64,000 nt of DNA from assembly GCA_948847595.1 (NCBI GenBank), contig CAQOGY010000006.1:124001-188000 (forward strand), read 5' to 3'. Shown piece after piece: positions 17,002-24,425 of this stretch; within the stretch, counting starts at the first letter, position 1; every line of letters begins with the position of its first letter. The notes beneath the pieces are model-generated. The model searched no databases. It saw only the letters and a list, made by a program, of their open reading frames with translations, and was not told the origin of the DNA. The DNA comes from an uncultured Bacteroides sp. (GTDB taxonomy: Bacteria > Bacteroidota > Bacteroidia > Bacteroidales > Bacteroidaceae). The position numbers and the translations under genes were made by a program.

Positions 17002-18012
17002 TCACATTTCCGTATCCTGCAATATGATTGTCCATCCGGCAACGGTTATAGCTGTTTGCATATGGGTATCCGTATTACCGTCCAAATCATCTATAAGTGA
17101 TATTTCTACTTCATAAACATCCTCCCGGTCAAGTTCCGACTGGGTACGGCTATATGGATGCCTCCGGACAAGTTCAAGTAAATCGGAACGGTAGAGTTCC
17201 TTTATGGTGCCGTCCTGCATCAGGCGTTCTATTAATAGCGTCAATTTTTCTCCTTCTACCAAGCGCATTAACGAAAAGATACTTGTCAACTGGTTCCATG
17301 CATCATTATTGGTGCCCTGATATGGATAATATGTCAATTCGTTGCCCGAAGCAACTACAGAATTATCAAATTTATAAGTCGCCCCTTTAGGGTCAACCAC
17401 ACGGACACGCACGCCATCCGCACAGCGGTGAATACATGGTATTCCGCTTTTTTCAAACCACTTCACATTCAGATGCAAATGATTCTCATTCTTTATAAGT
17501 GAAAGAACTTCAGTGTGTTCCTTCACATCGTTTACTTCTACTTGTTTCATAGCATGAAAAACAGGAGTCAATTTATGGTTCACACCACGTTCTTCTGTTG
17601 CGTTGAGTGATAATAATGCCTGCTCAAGCGTAGTTTGTCCGGCAATAAAGACCGGTTGCAAAGTGACTTCATCAGTCAGGTTTCCCCATGCCACCAACGT
17701 ATAGCTACCGGCAGAAAGTTCCGGATCAATCCGAAAATCTTTCGGGAAAGGCTCCCCTTTACGAGTTATGCATTTCAGAAAACATCCGGCTGCATCAAAT
17801 ACATACAAGTCTATTTGCTGTACGTCGATGTCGAAACGATCGGGGCAAGTATTGTCCGTGTGATGAACATATTCGAAAGCCACGTGGAAATTTCCCTGCG
17901 GACAACCGGAAAAATCTTCATTAACGCATCCGATAATCAGCCATAATAGCACCGATATGTATGCCATCATCCTTCCTTTCCTATACAATGTATTATTATC
18001 CTTGAAGTGCAT
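17002..18012 (-). CDS. FimB/Mfa2-family fimbrial anchor lipoprotein
   Basis: This 336-residue protein has a short basic N-terminus, a hydrophobic core and a lipobox (SVLLWLIIGCVNED). Hallmarks of the FimB/Mfa2 family follow: CPQGNFHVAFEYVHHTDN near the N-terminus, IDVQQIDLYVFDAAGCFL, and SAGSYTLVAWGNL. In Porphyromonas these lipoproteins anchor the fimbria to the outer membrane and limit its length. It follows the major-subunit gene after a 105-nt gap with a hairpin and precedes two tip-like genes. A start at the internal ATG of MMAYISVLL is possible. Confidence 0.8.
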   Translation of the reverse strand: MHFKDNNTLYRKGRMMAYISVLLWLIIGCVNEDFSGCPQGNFHVAFEYVHHTDNTCPDRFDIDVQQIDLYVFDAAGCFLKCITRKGEPFPKDFRIDPELSAGSYTLVAWGNLTDEVTLQPVFIAGQTTLEQALLSLNATEERGVNHKLTPVFHAMKQVEVNDVKEHTEVLSLIKNENHLHLNVKWFEKSGIPCIHRCADGVRVRVVDPKGATYKFDNSVVASGNELTYYPYQGTNNDAWNQLTSIFSLMRLVEGEKLTLLIERLMQDGTIKELYRSDLLELVRRHPYSRTQSELDREDVYEVEISLIDDLDGNTDTHMQTAITVAGWTIILQDTEM

Positions 18013-18041
18013 GTTAAATTGTTCTTGAGAGGGATTTTAGA

Positions 18042-18074
18042 CTCCTTTACCGGGATAACTTCCCGGCAAAGGAA
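18042..18074 (-). terminator. Hairpin after the major fimbrillin gene, probable attenuator
   Basis: A strong stem (CTCCTTTACCGGG at 18042-18054 against CCCGGCAAAGGAA from 18062) lies between the major subunit and the anchor gene. No long T-run follows on the minus strand, so partial termination is more likely than complete, which would give more major subunit than anchor. Confidence 0.5.
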
Positions 18075-18117
18075 TCCGTTAAAATCTATTTTTAATGAAC
18101 CGGCAAACTAACAATCA

Positions 18118-19878
18118 TTACATTCCCAGTTCTGCATCTTGTTCAACTTTAGTCCATGGTTCCACCGTGATATGTGCCTGCATGTAAGTTTTCTGATTGA
18201 TAGGATCTGTCGGATCAACAGTGACATCTTCGTCATCAGGATAACCGATTGAAGTAATTCTTGAGATATTTACATTATAGAAACGATTACGCATTACTGA
18301 ATAGAACAGGTTGTTGGCTTCTGTCTTTCCGTCCATATTATCCTCAACATTCACGCGATAGTAACAAGTTCCTCCGGTGTACTGGAAAATACGTATTGTT
18401 CCTTCAACACTCTCCTGATAACCCGGTACTCCTCCATTCTTAGGATGCGAATATTTCTTAATGGTAACAATCGAATAAATACCCTCAGAAGTCGAAAATG
18501 AACTTCCATAATATACACTTACAGGATTTTCGATATCACCTTCGTCTACGGCACTATCTTCATCTACAGCATTTAGCCATTTCTGTTTTCCTGCTTTATT
18601 CAAATAAGTCTTTAAAATCATGTCCAAGCCATAGGTTGCCAAGTTTCCACCAAAGTCTGCAGGAGCCGTATAAATCTGATTTTCCCATTCCGGAACAATG
18701 AAGAATGGTGGAACCTCTTTTTCACCTATTGTATAATCAGTATCGTCAAATTGATTCTTGATAGTAAGATTTTCACTTGTCCCTTGCACAGTAACGTTAT
18801 TAATCATGACATTGGCTGCCGGAGCAAATACACCTTTCACTAACACATAGGTAGTATTACCTCTTACCGGTGTCTGATTGGAGTTCTCCGGCAAATATAT
18901 AGATCGGATAGCTTCTCCATCGGTACTTGCTTTCAAATCCAAATTCGGTTCATTAACTTCGTCATAATATTTAGCGAAATCTTCAAATGTAGAACTAGTG
19001 CCAGTCATTGTATAGAATGGTGTAAGGAAACCATTAGCTTGATTATGGAGAAACATATAACTCTGAACCGGCAGGTTACGAACGGTAAATGTCGGAGTAA
19101 GCAATTTGCCTAATGTTTTGCCTGTATTATCTTTCAGTGTCAAAGCGTCCGCATTTGCATAAGTAGCCTGCAATTTGGCTGCGGCACGGGATATGGAAAC
19201 CTCTAAATGATTATTTTGCTCCATTTCCGCAGAACTTTCATACGACGGTTTCGAACAATTCTCTGCAGAAATTCCCGGATATAATGTATATTCGGTTGCA
19301 GCCAATACATTCGCCATGAGGAAACCATTAGCCGCCGCATCACTATTACCGGATATTTTATCAAAACTACCGACACGTGATACAGCTTCTGTCTTTTCTG
19401 TACCTTTGGTATGGGCAATACGTCCGGCTTTCGTACAATGTGTCAAAGCAATAGCTTCAAATTGGGCGGTTGTAGTGGTAGATGTAATCCACTCATCCTG
19501 CATATTGGCTACTACGTACACTTTCTTTTTACCGGAAGTTAACTTCAATGTGGTAGTATGCTCCACCCCATTTCCATCTACAGTAACACCATCTGTCTTT
19601 GCCTCAAAACTACCTGATTCACTGAAGATGTAAGCCCGTAGATTCTTAATACTTTTTTCTGCGACTGTACCTTCATGTTCGTCACCTGTTGCACGTGACT
19701 TACCACTGTCTTTGCCAAGCTTAAATATAAACTTCGCCCAAGTAGGCTCTCCCTCCACGACTTCGGTATTACCGTTGCCGTTGCTTCTTTCTTCGCCCAG
19801 CTTGTCCTCATTGCTACAAGCAGCAAACGTCATTGTTGCCAGTGCAAATACTCCGATTAGAAAATCATTCTTTCCCAT
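18118..19878 (-). CDS. Major fimbrillin, Mfa1/FimA type
   Basis: This is an approximately 586-residue lipoprotein when started at the ATG at 19878 (MGKNDFLIGVFALATMTFAA, then CSNEDKLGEE). An upstream in-frame ATG at 19947 would put a hydrophobic stretch before the signal and is less likely. It shows the N-terminal FimA/Mfa1 sandwich (IKNLRAYIFSESGSFE, KKVYVVANMQDEW, SRAAAKLQATY) and a C-terminal Mfa1-like end (GTCYYRVNVED, RNRFYNVNISRITSIGYPDD, then QAHITVEPWT). Such subunits are exported as lipoproteins, cleaved by an arginine-type protease and polymerised by donor-strand exchange. It is upstream of the Mfa2-like anchor gene. Confidence 0.8.
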   Translation of the reverse strand: MGKNDFLIGVFALATMTFAACSNEDKLGEERSNGNGNTEVVEGEPTWAKFIFKLGKDSGKSRATGDEHEGTVAEKSIKNLRAYIFSESGSFEAKTDGVTVDGNGVEHTTTLKLTSGKKKVYVVANMQDEWITSTTTTAQFEAIALTHCTKAGRIAHTKGTEKTEAVSRVGSFDKISGNSDAAANGFLMANVLAATEYTLYPGISAENCSKPSYESSAEMEQNNHLEVSISRAAAKLQATYANADALTLKDNTGKTLGKLLTPTFTVRNLPVQSYMFLHNQANGFLTPFYTMTGTSSTFEDFAKYYDEVNEPNLDLKASTDGEAIRSIYLPENSNQTPVRGNTTYVLVKGVFAPAANVMINNVTVQGTSENLTIKNQFDDTDYTIGEKEVPPFFIVPEWENQIYTAPADFGGNLATYGLDMILKTYLNKAGKQKWLNAVDEDSAVDEGDIENPVSVYYGSSFSTSEGIYSIVTIKKYSHPKNGGVPGYQESVEGTIRIFQYTGGTCYYRVNVEDNMDGKTEANNLFYSVMRNRFYNVNISRITSIGYPDDEDVTVDPTDPINQKTYMQAHITVEPWTKVEQDAELGM

Positions 19879-19933
19879 TTCTTGTTTTACGATTAAAAAA
19901 TTAATAAAAAAATAAATTATTATATGTTGAGAC

Positions 19934-21097
19934 TTATATGTTTTCACTTTTCATCCGATAATACACCTTGATGTACCCGGCCCGGCGCAGTTGAGGGAAG
20001 AAGTGCTCTTTTAGAAAACGGTAGGGCACTCCCCTTTTCAAACGTTGCAACCGTTCCTCACGTCCTTTCATAATTGGAACAGAATCCATAATATCCAATA
20101 CTTCCTTACGATATTCCATATCAGAGTGTTCCACTTTATAGCGCAATTCCTCCCATCCCTCATCACCATTCACAAGCACAAAACAACTATCCGGCAAAGC
20201 AATCCGACCGGTTATATATTGCTTCAACGCTTCAGCCCGTTTTCCCGATAATCGCTTATTGAAATCAAAAGCTCCTTCCGGTGAAGAAAGCCCCAGTAGC
20301 ACCACACGAGCTATCTCTACTTCCGGATCTTCGCTGATACGGCGGGTAACGTCAATGATATGTTCCAGTACCTTCTCGTTGTCCAGATAATTATTATCTA
20401 TCTCTGCCTTTGCAAGCTTGAAATAGACAATCTGCGCACCTTCCTGCTCACCTGTAAGAAGCCTTTTGCCCGCCAGGTAATTTTCTATCGGTTCTACAAA
20501 TCTTTCTGTTTCAGCCAGCACTTCTGTGATACATTTATGGGGTAATATTTCCGGTATTTCCACTTTCTCTTTTATTTCCGGCTTGATAATAGAATATTCA
20601 TCCGTCCGATTCCATGCAAATAGCTCCACCATATCCAGTTCTTTTTCCATGCAGCAACTTCTAAGCTGCCGCCGCAACAGTAACTTTGCCTGCCACACCC
20701 ACAGTTTATTCGCTAACATCGGAGTTGAACAAGTTATTGTATTCCATTGTCGGTTGTCTACCGTATATATTGAGTCTTTCTGCGCTTTTGAAGGATGAAG
20801 CACTTCCTGCCTTCGAGCTACTCTCTCCCGTATTTTGCCATTTACACGTATGACAGGGAAAGTAAAAGACTGATTTCCCCTTATATCTACCAATATAGGT
20901 GTTAGTGACAATTCGTCATTTGCTTTTGTAATACCGGGAGCGACCAACATACGGAATCTCAAACTCACAGAATCACCTTGTACATTCTTCTCTATAGAAA
21001 AATCTTTTATCTTGATAGAATCAATATTTTGAGCGGATGCTGACATAGCCGTTATACTCAGAAAGAAGGAAGATATTATAATCTGAAAACTGTTCAT
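19934..21097 (-). CDS. DUF3868/OmpA-like outer-membrane-associated protein
   Basis: This 387-residue protein has a signal peptide ending at SASAQ. The N-terminal 180 residues form a beta-rich domain (DSIKIKDFSIEKNVQGDSV). The C-terminal half resembles an OmpA peptidoglycan-binding domain: VYFKLAKAEIDNNYLDNEKV, then VVLLGLSSPEGAFDFNKRLSGKRAEALKQY. Proteins of this pattern (DUF3868) are commonly encoded with a DUF3575 protein at the head of Bacteroides fimbrial loci. It follows the DUF3575 gene by 8 nt. It may link the fimbrial assembly to the cell wall. Confidence 0.75.
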   Translation of the reverse strand: MNSFQIIISSFFLSITAMSASAQNIDSIKIKDFSIEKNVQGDSVSLRFRMLVAPGITKANDELSLTPILVDIRGNQSFTFPVIRVNGKIRERVARRQEVLHPSKAQKDSIYTVDNRQWNTITCSTPMLANKLWVWQAKLLLRRQLRSCCMEKELDMVELFAWNRTDEYSIIKPEIKEKVEIPEILPHKCITEVLAETERFVEPIENYLAGKRLLTGEQEGAQIVYFKLAKAEIDNNYLDNEKVLEHIIDVTRRISEDPEVEIARVVLLGLSSPEGAFDFNKRLSGKRAEALKQYITGRIALPDSCFVLVNGDEGWEELRYKVEHSDMEYRKEVLDIMDSVPIMKGREERLQRLKRGVPYRFLKEHFFPQLRRAGYIKVYYRMKSENI

Positions 21098-21105
21098 TAG
21101 GGATA

Positions 21106-21699
21106 TTATTTAAGTAAATATATGATGGATACAGCGGCACGTGTAGGCCCTAAATAATTACGGTTCTTTACACTTAACCGTTTACCGCACTCTTTACATG
21201 GATATTTGTTATAATGCAAGCGTGCGTAGCCAAGCCCTAGCGTCCCCTCCACACTCCAATGTGGTGAAAGAATCCACTGATACCCATAACTAAATCCGAA
21301 TCCGGCAAGATTTCCCTGTCTTCTAAAGTCGCTTAATCCAAGATAACGGATACCACCTATATTATATTGTCCGTAAAATGTATGCACACCGAAAAAATGC
21401 CCGTTAAACGATTCACACAGCCAATATCGAAGTTCTGGTTGAACCACCCAATGCTTCATTTTTCTATTATTCGAACCTTTTCCGTTTTTACCCAGTGGAA
21501 ACGGATTATAAGCTCCCCATAAATCAATAGTCAGTTTAGGGGAAATGCCCCACTCCATAGCTATATTGGGAGTTTGCATCATACCACCATATAACAAGTT
21601 CGTTTTCACAGCTATATCTTGCGCGTTTACCAGTAAGTGTCTTGTCAGGAAAAACATAAAGAAAAGCATGTATATTCTACTTTTTATATATCTATTCAT
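21106..21699 (-). CDS. DUF3575 outer-membrane beta-barrel-like protein
   Basis: This 197-residue protein has an N-terminal signal (MLFFMFFLTRHLLVNAQD) and the DUF3575 pattern: VKTNLLYGGMMQTPNIAMEW, WVVQPELRYWLCESFNGHFFG, GFGFSYGYQWILSPHWSVEG and LGYARLHYNKYPCKECG. It is the promoter-proximal gene of the fimbrial operon and lies 29 nt from the left arm of the inverted repeat at 21732-21751. Members of this family accompany Mfa/Fim fimbrial clusters, but their exact role is not known to me; a small barrel or periplasmic partner of the OmpA-like protein is likely. Confidence 0.8.
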   Translation of the reverse strand: MNRYIKSRIYMLFFMFFLTRHLLVNAQDIAVKTNLLYGGMMQTPNIAMEWGISPKLTIDLWGAYNPFPLGKNGKGSNNRKMKHWVVQPELRYWLCESFNGHFFGVHTFYGQYNIGGIRYLGLSDFRRQGNLAGFGFSYGYQWILSPHWSVEGTLGLGYARLHYNKYPCKECGKRLSVKNRNYLGPTRAAVSIIYLLK

Positions 21700-21731
21700 A
21701 TACTCTGTTTTGTTTTAGACTTTGCTTCATC

Positions 21732-21751
21732 TCTATTTCATGATAGAGATG
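21732..21751 (+). repeat. Left arm of 20-bp inverted repeat, putative inversion site
   Basis: The sequence TCTATTTCATGATAGAGATG is the perfect reverse complement of 22958-22977. Each arm has its own partial dyad; in the left arm CATCTCTA (21728-21735) faces TAGAGATG (21744-21751) around TTTCATGA, as expected for a tyrosine recombinase core site. The arms enclose 1206 bp that hold the AraC-family gene. Confidence 0.85.
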
Positions 21752-21753
21752 AA

Positions 21754-21822
21754 AACAAATATATTCATCATAAACCATTAATTATAAATCAATTATGATA
21801 TATGATGAATATATATTTGTTT
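21754..21822. promoter_or_regulatory. Interrupted palindrome with a TATATTTG box in each arm
   Basis: The arms at about 21753-21772 (AAACAAATATATTCATCATA) and 21801-21822 are reverse complements apart from one extra TA. Each arm carries TATATTTG pointing outward: the left one toward the fimbrial operon, the right one (21812-21819) toward the AraC gene. It is a candidate divergent promoter/operator bound by the AraC regulator. Confidence 0.5.
21756..21788 (-). promoter_or_regulatory. Candidate fimbrial operon promoter inside the invertible segment
   Basis: On the minus strand TATATTTG (complement of 21756-21763) matches the Bacteroides -7 consensus TAnnTTTG. A weak -33 (TTTA, complement of 21785-21788) lies 21 nt upstream. 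Transcription would start near 21749 and read left into the DUF3575 gene. The box is inside the repeat arms, so inversion would remove it from the operon. The poor -33 lowers confidence and fits a need for an activator. Confidence 0.4.
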
Positions 21823-21954
21823 CATTATTATATTTTTTTTGATAATGACTGAGTAAACTGAAAATAAAACTCTGGCATTTAATTCATTAAGAATATCAAT
21901 ACTGAAACAATGCTGAAACATACAAGCCAAACAATTTGAATAACTATATTTTAT

Positions 21955-22851
21955 ATGACGAAACTTATGCAAAACGAACTACTGTACATTGAGGAGCACC
22001 TATCATGCCAAAACTATATGGCAACTGTCAACACCGGATTTAAATACATTGAATTTTCTGAAGATGCTGAATTTGGAGAGGATAACGCAAATAAGAATTA
22101 TTTGTTGTTTTTCCTCAAAGGAGATTTTACAATCAATTGTAATCAGTTCCATAACAGAATATTTCATGCCGGAGATATGATATTGATTCCACGCTCGGCA
22201 CATTTCAAAGGGGTAATAAAAGGGAAAGCAAGTATATTATCAATGTTTTTCGATAGTCCCGAATGGTATTGTGACAAACTTGTATTCCAGTCACTGTCAA
22301 CACTTTGTAATAATGAAGAATACGAATTTGAACCAGTTAAAATACGGTATCCGCTGACTCCTTTTTTAGAATTGCTGACTCACTGCATCAAAAATAAAAT
22401 GAATTGTCCACATCTGCATGACCTGATGCAACGGGAATTCTTTTTCCTGCTTCGAGGGTTTTACCACAAACAGGAAATAGCTATGTTGTTTTATCCCATT
22501 ATCGGAAAAGAAATGGACTTTAAGGATTTTGTAATGCGCAACTATACCAAGGTCAGCAATATCGAACAACTAATTTCGTTGTCCAATCTAGGAAGAAGCC
22601 GCTTCTTTACCAAATTCAACGAAGCATTTGGAATGACTGCCAAACAATGGATGCTGAAACAAAAGAACCAGCAGATTCTGGAGAAAATGACAGAACCCGG
22701 CATATATATTAAAGATGTCATCGAAGAACTGGGATTTGATTCACAGGTTTACTTCAGCCGTTATTGCAAACACCACTTCGGATGCACTCCAAGCCAATTA
22801 ATGAAGCGTTGTCAGGCTGATAATGAAGCTATTCGACACACAAAATCCTGA
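21955..22851 (+). CDS. AraC-family transcriptional regulator within the invertible segment
   Basis: This 298-residue protein has an N-terminal cupin-like sensing domain (about residues 35-130; YLLFFLKGDFTINCNQFHNR, then FHAGDMILIPRSAHFKGV) and a C-terminal double helix-turn-helix of AraC/XylS type (about 195-290). The latter shows NIEQLISLSNLGRSRFFTKF, then IYIKDVIEELGFDSQVYFSR and a CTPSQL end. It is encoded divergently from the fimbrial operon and is enclosed by 20-bp inverted repeats. As oriented here it reads toward the 3' end of the recombinase gene. After inversion it would read into the fimbrial operon. It probably controls the fimbrial promoter and possibly its own. Confidence 0.9.
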   Translation: MTKLMQNELLYIEEHLSCQNYMATVNTGFKYIEFSEDAEFGEDNANKNYLLFFLKGDFTINCNQFHNRIFHAGDMILIPRSAHFKGVIKGKASILSMFFDSPEWYCDKLVFQSLSTLCNNEEYEFEPVKIRYPLTPFLELLTHCIKNKMNCPHLHDLMQREFFFLLRGFYHKQEIAMLFYPIIGKEMDFKDFVMRNYTKVSNIEQLISLSNLGRSRFFTKFNEAFGMTAKQWMLKQKNQQILEKMTEPGIYIKDVIEELGFDSQVYFSRYCKHHFGCTPSQLMKRCQADNEAIRHTKS

Positions 22852-22957
22852 ATTGTACAAAATGAATAAATTATTGTACTTTTTGATAAATGCTATAATG
22901 AAAAAAAGGGCTTACTTTGCAGCAAATTAATCACTGAATAACAGAGTGCTTTAATTC

Positions 22958-22977
22958 CATCTCTATCATGAAATAGA
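22958..22977 (-). repeat. Right arm of 20-bp inverted repeat, putative inversion site
   Basis: Reverse complement of 21732-21751 with no mismatch. It lies 106 nt beyond the AraC stop and 79 nt before the recombinase stop codon. A box resembling -7 (TTACTTTG, 22912-22919, one mismatch to TAnnTTTG) sits just inside this arm and points outward. Confidence 0.85.
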
Positions 22978-23055
22978 TTACAACGGTGCAAATATATATA
23001 TAAAATTAATACTATATATTCTTTTTACAAATTATAATACAGAAAAAGCAAATAG

Positions 23056-24276
23056 CTAGAACAATTTAGTCACCATGCTATTTACTTTATCGAGCAAGGA
23101 CACATCGAATTCTTTCAAATAAACACGTGTCATCTCTTCCGAAGTATGTCCCAAGCCGGCACTGATTACAGAAACCGGCGCACCGTAGTCACGGGCAAGG
23201 GTAGCCCAGGTATGGCGCGCGGTATAGGTAGTTAAAGGTACTTTAATATCTATCATGGCAGCTATTCTCCTAAGATGCCGGTTGATACGTCCTAATGCCA
23301 GGCGATATAACTTATATTCAGATGAGTCTTGTTTGTTGAGAATAGGAAATATATATTCCCCCCCAGTTTTATATTTATCCATTATCTCCTGCATTTGAGG
23401 GGTTACGGCAATACGGATCAGTTGCTTTGACTTGTGGCGGGAATAGGTCAGTATGCCGTTGCAGATACTGGATTTTTTCAAAAGTACAATATCGACAAAA
23501 GCCATTCCCTGAGCATAGAAACTGAATAAATATAAATCACGGGCAAATTCCAGTTCCGGAGTATCTTCTAACATAAGGTTTGCAAGAGATTGAAGATTTC
23601 CCCGGGTCAGGGCACGTTTCACTGTCTTGGCCGGGCGGGTTTGCGCCTTGACAAAAGGATATTCACCCAGAGAATGGCAGCCATCCAGCATAGCTTGATT
23701 GTACAGAATTCTAAAATTCCGTAAGTAATAACTTACCGTGTTACCGGTAACTCCGGTACTATACAAAAAATCCTCATAGCGCCGTACAAAGCGTAAATCA
23801 ATTACCGGAATCCGAATATCCGAATTGTTCAGAAACTTGGCCAATGATGAACGTGTACTTTTGTATGCAGCAGCCATCCCTTCTTTCTTTAGAGTTTTTT
23901 TCCGTTCTATCTGTGTATCAATGTATCGCAACAAATAAAACTGCTGTCTGACATTTTTATGAACACACGGTACCAAAACATCTTCCACCGTAAAATAATC
24001 AGTGGTTCGTTCGAGCTGCCGGATTCTTGCGTTAATTGTACTTCTTATCTTCCTCAGTTCACGATTCATCTTCGTTATATCTGTAACAGAAAAAGCTGAA
24101 TCCGTACCATTCGCAACAATCCTTTCTTCCTGCTCGTCAAAAGCTTCTTCTTTTATACGATAGCCCGTATATAGCAACTTCTTTCTTCTTTTATGTATCA
24201 CCTGAAATACCAAAGGGTAACTGCCATTGTTCAATCTTCTAGCCTTATTCAACATGAGTTTTATTGATGTTATCAT
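23056..24276 (-). CDS. Tyrosine recombinase (Bacteroides invertase/integrase type)
   Basis: This 406-residue protein has an N-terminal arm domain, a SAM-like core-binding domain (about residues 110-200; IPVIDLRFVRRYEDFLYSTG) and a catalytic domain (about 220-400). Catalytic landmarks are the beta-hairpin lysine (YSRHKSKQL), box II TTYTARHTWATLARD supplying Arg, LGHTSEEMTRVYLKEF supplying His and the Tyr nucleophile. The first catalytic Arg position is replaced (FYAQGMAFVDI), like the known lack of Arg I in IntDOT-type enzymes. The gene sits next to the 20-bp inverted repeats and is the natural candidate to invert the AraC segment. No att-like direct repeats or other mobile-element genes are nearby. 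Confidence 0.9.
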   Translation of the reverse strand: MITSIKLMLNKARRLNNGSYPLVFQVIHKRRKKLLYTGYRIKEEAFDEQEERIVANGTDSAFSVTDITKMNRELRKIRSTINARIRQLERTTDYFTVEDVLVPCVHKNVRQQFYLLRYIDTQIERKKTLKKEGMAAAYKSTRSSLAKFLNNSDIRIPVIDLRFVRRYEDFLYSTGVTGNTVSYYLRNFRILYNQAMLDGCHSLGEYPFVKAQTRPAKTVKRALTRGNLQSLANLMLEDTPELEFARDLYLFSFYAQGMAFVDIVLLKKSSICNGILTYSRHKSKQLIRIAVTPQMQEIMDKYKTGGEYIFPILNKQDSSEYKLYRLALGRINRHLRRIAAMIDIKVPLTTYTARHTWATLARDYGAPVSVISAGLGHTSEEMTRVYLKEFDVSLLDKVNSMVTKLF

Positions 24277-24369
24277 ACCTTTATTTTTTTTGTTACTGTA
24301 AAATTACAAAGTTTACACGCAAAACAAGTGGTATATCGAAATGTTTAACTGCTGCACGAAGAAGCAATC

Positions 24370-24414
24370 ATATTGGCAAAAGGCACATCTTATACCAATG
24401 CCTTTTGCCGATAT
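24370..24414 (-). terminator. Terminator after the hybrid regulator gene
   Basis: Arms ATATTGGCAAAAGGCA (24370-24385) and TGCCTTTTGCCGATAT (24399-24414) pair with one mismatch. The hairpin is 12 nt downstream of the hybrid regulator stop and upstream of the recombinase start. Confidence 0.65.
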
Positions 24415-24425
24415 TGATCCTATCT

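Noticed and set aside
18118..19947. Upstream start at 19947 for the major fimbrillin
   Set aside because: It would overlap the previous gene and place a second hydrophobic stretch before the lipoprotein signal that starts at 19878.
23056..24276. The recombinase as integrase of an integrative element with att sites
   Set aside because: No tRNA, direct-repeat ends, transfer or replication genes are visible nearby; the adjacent perfect inverted repeats fit an invertase better.
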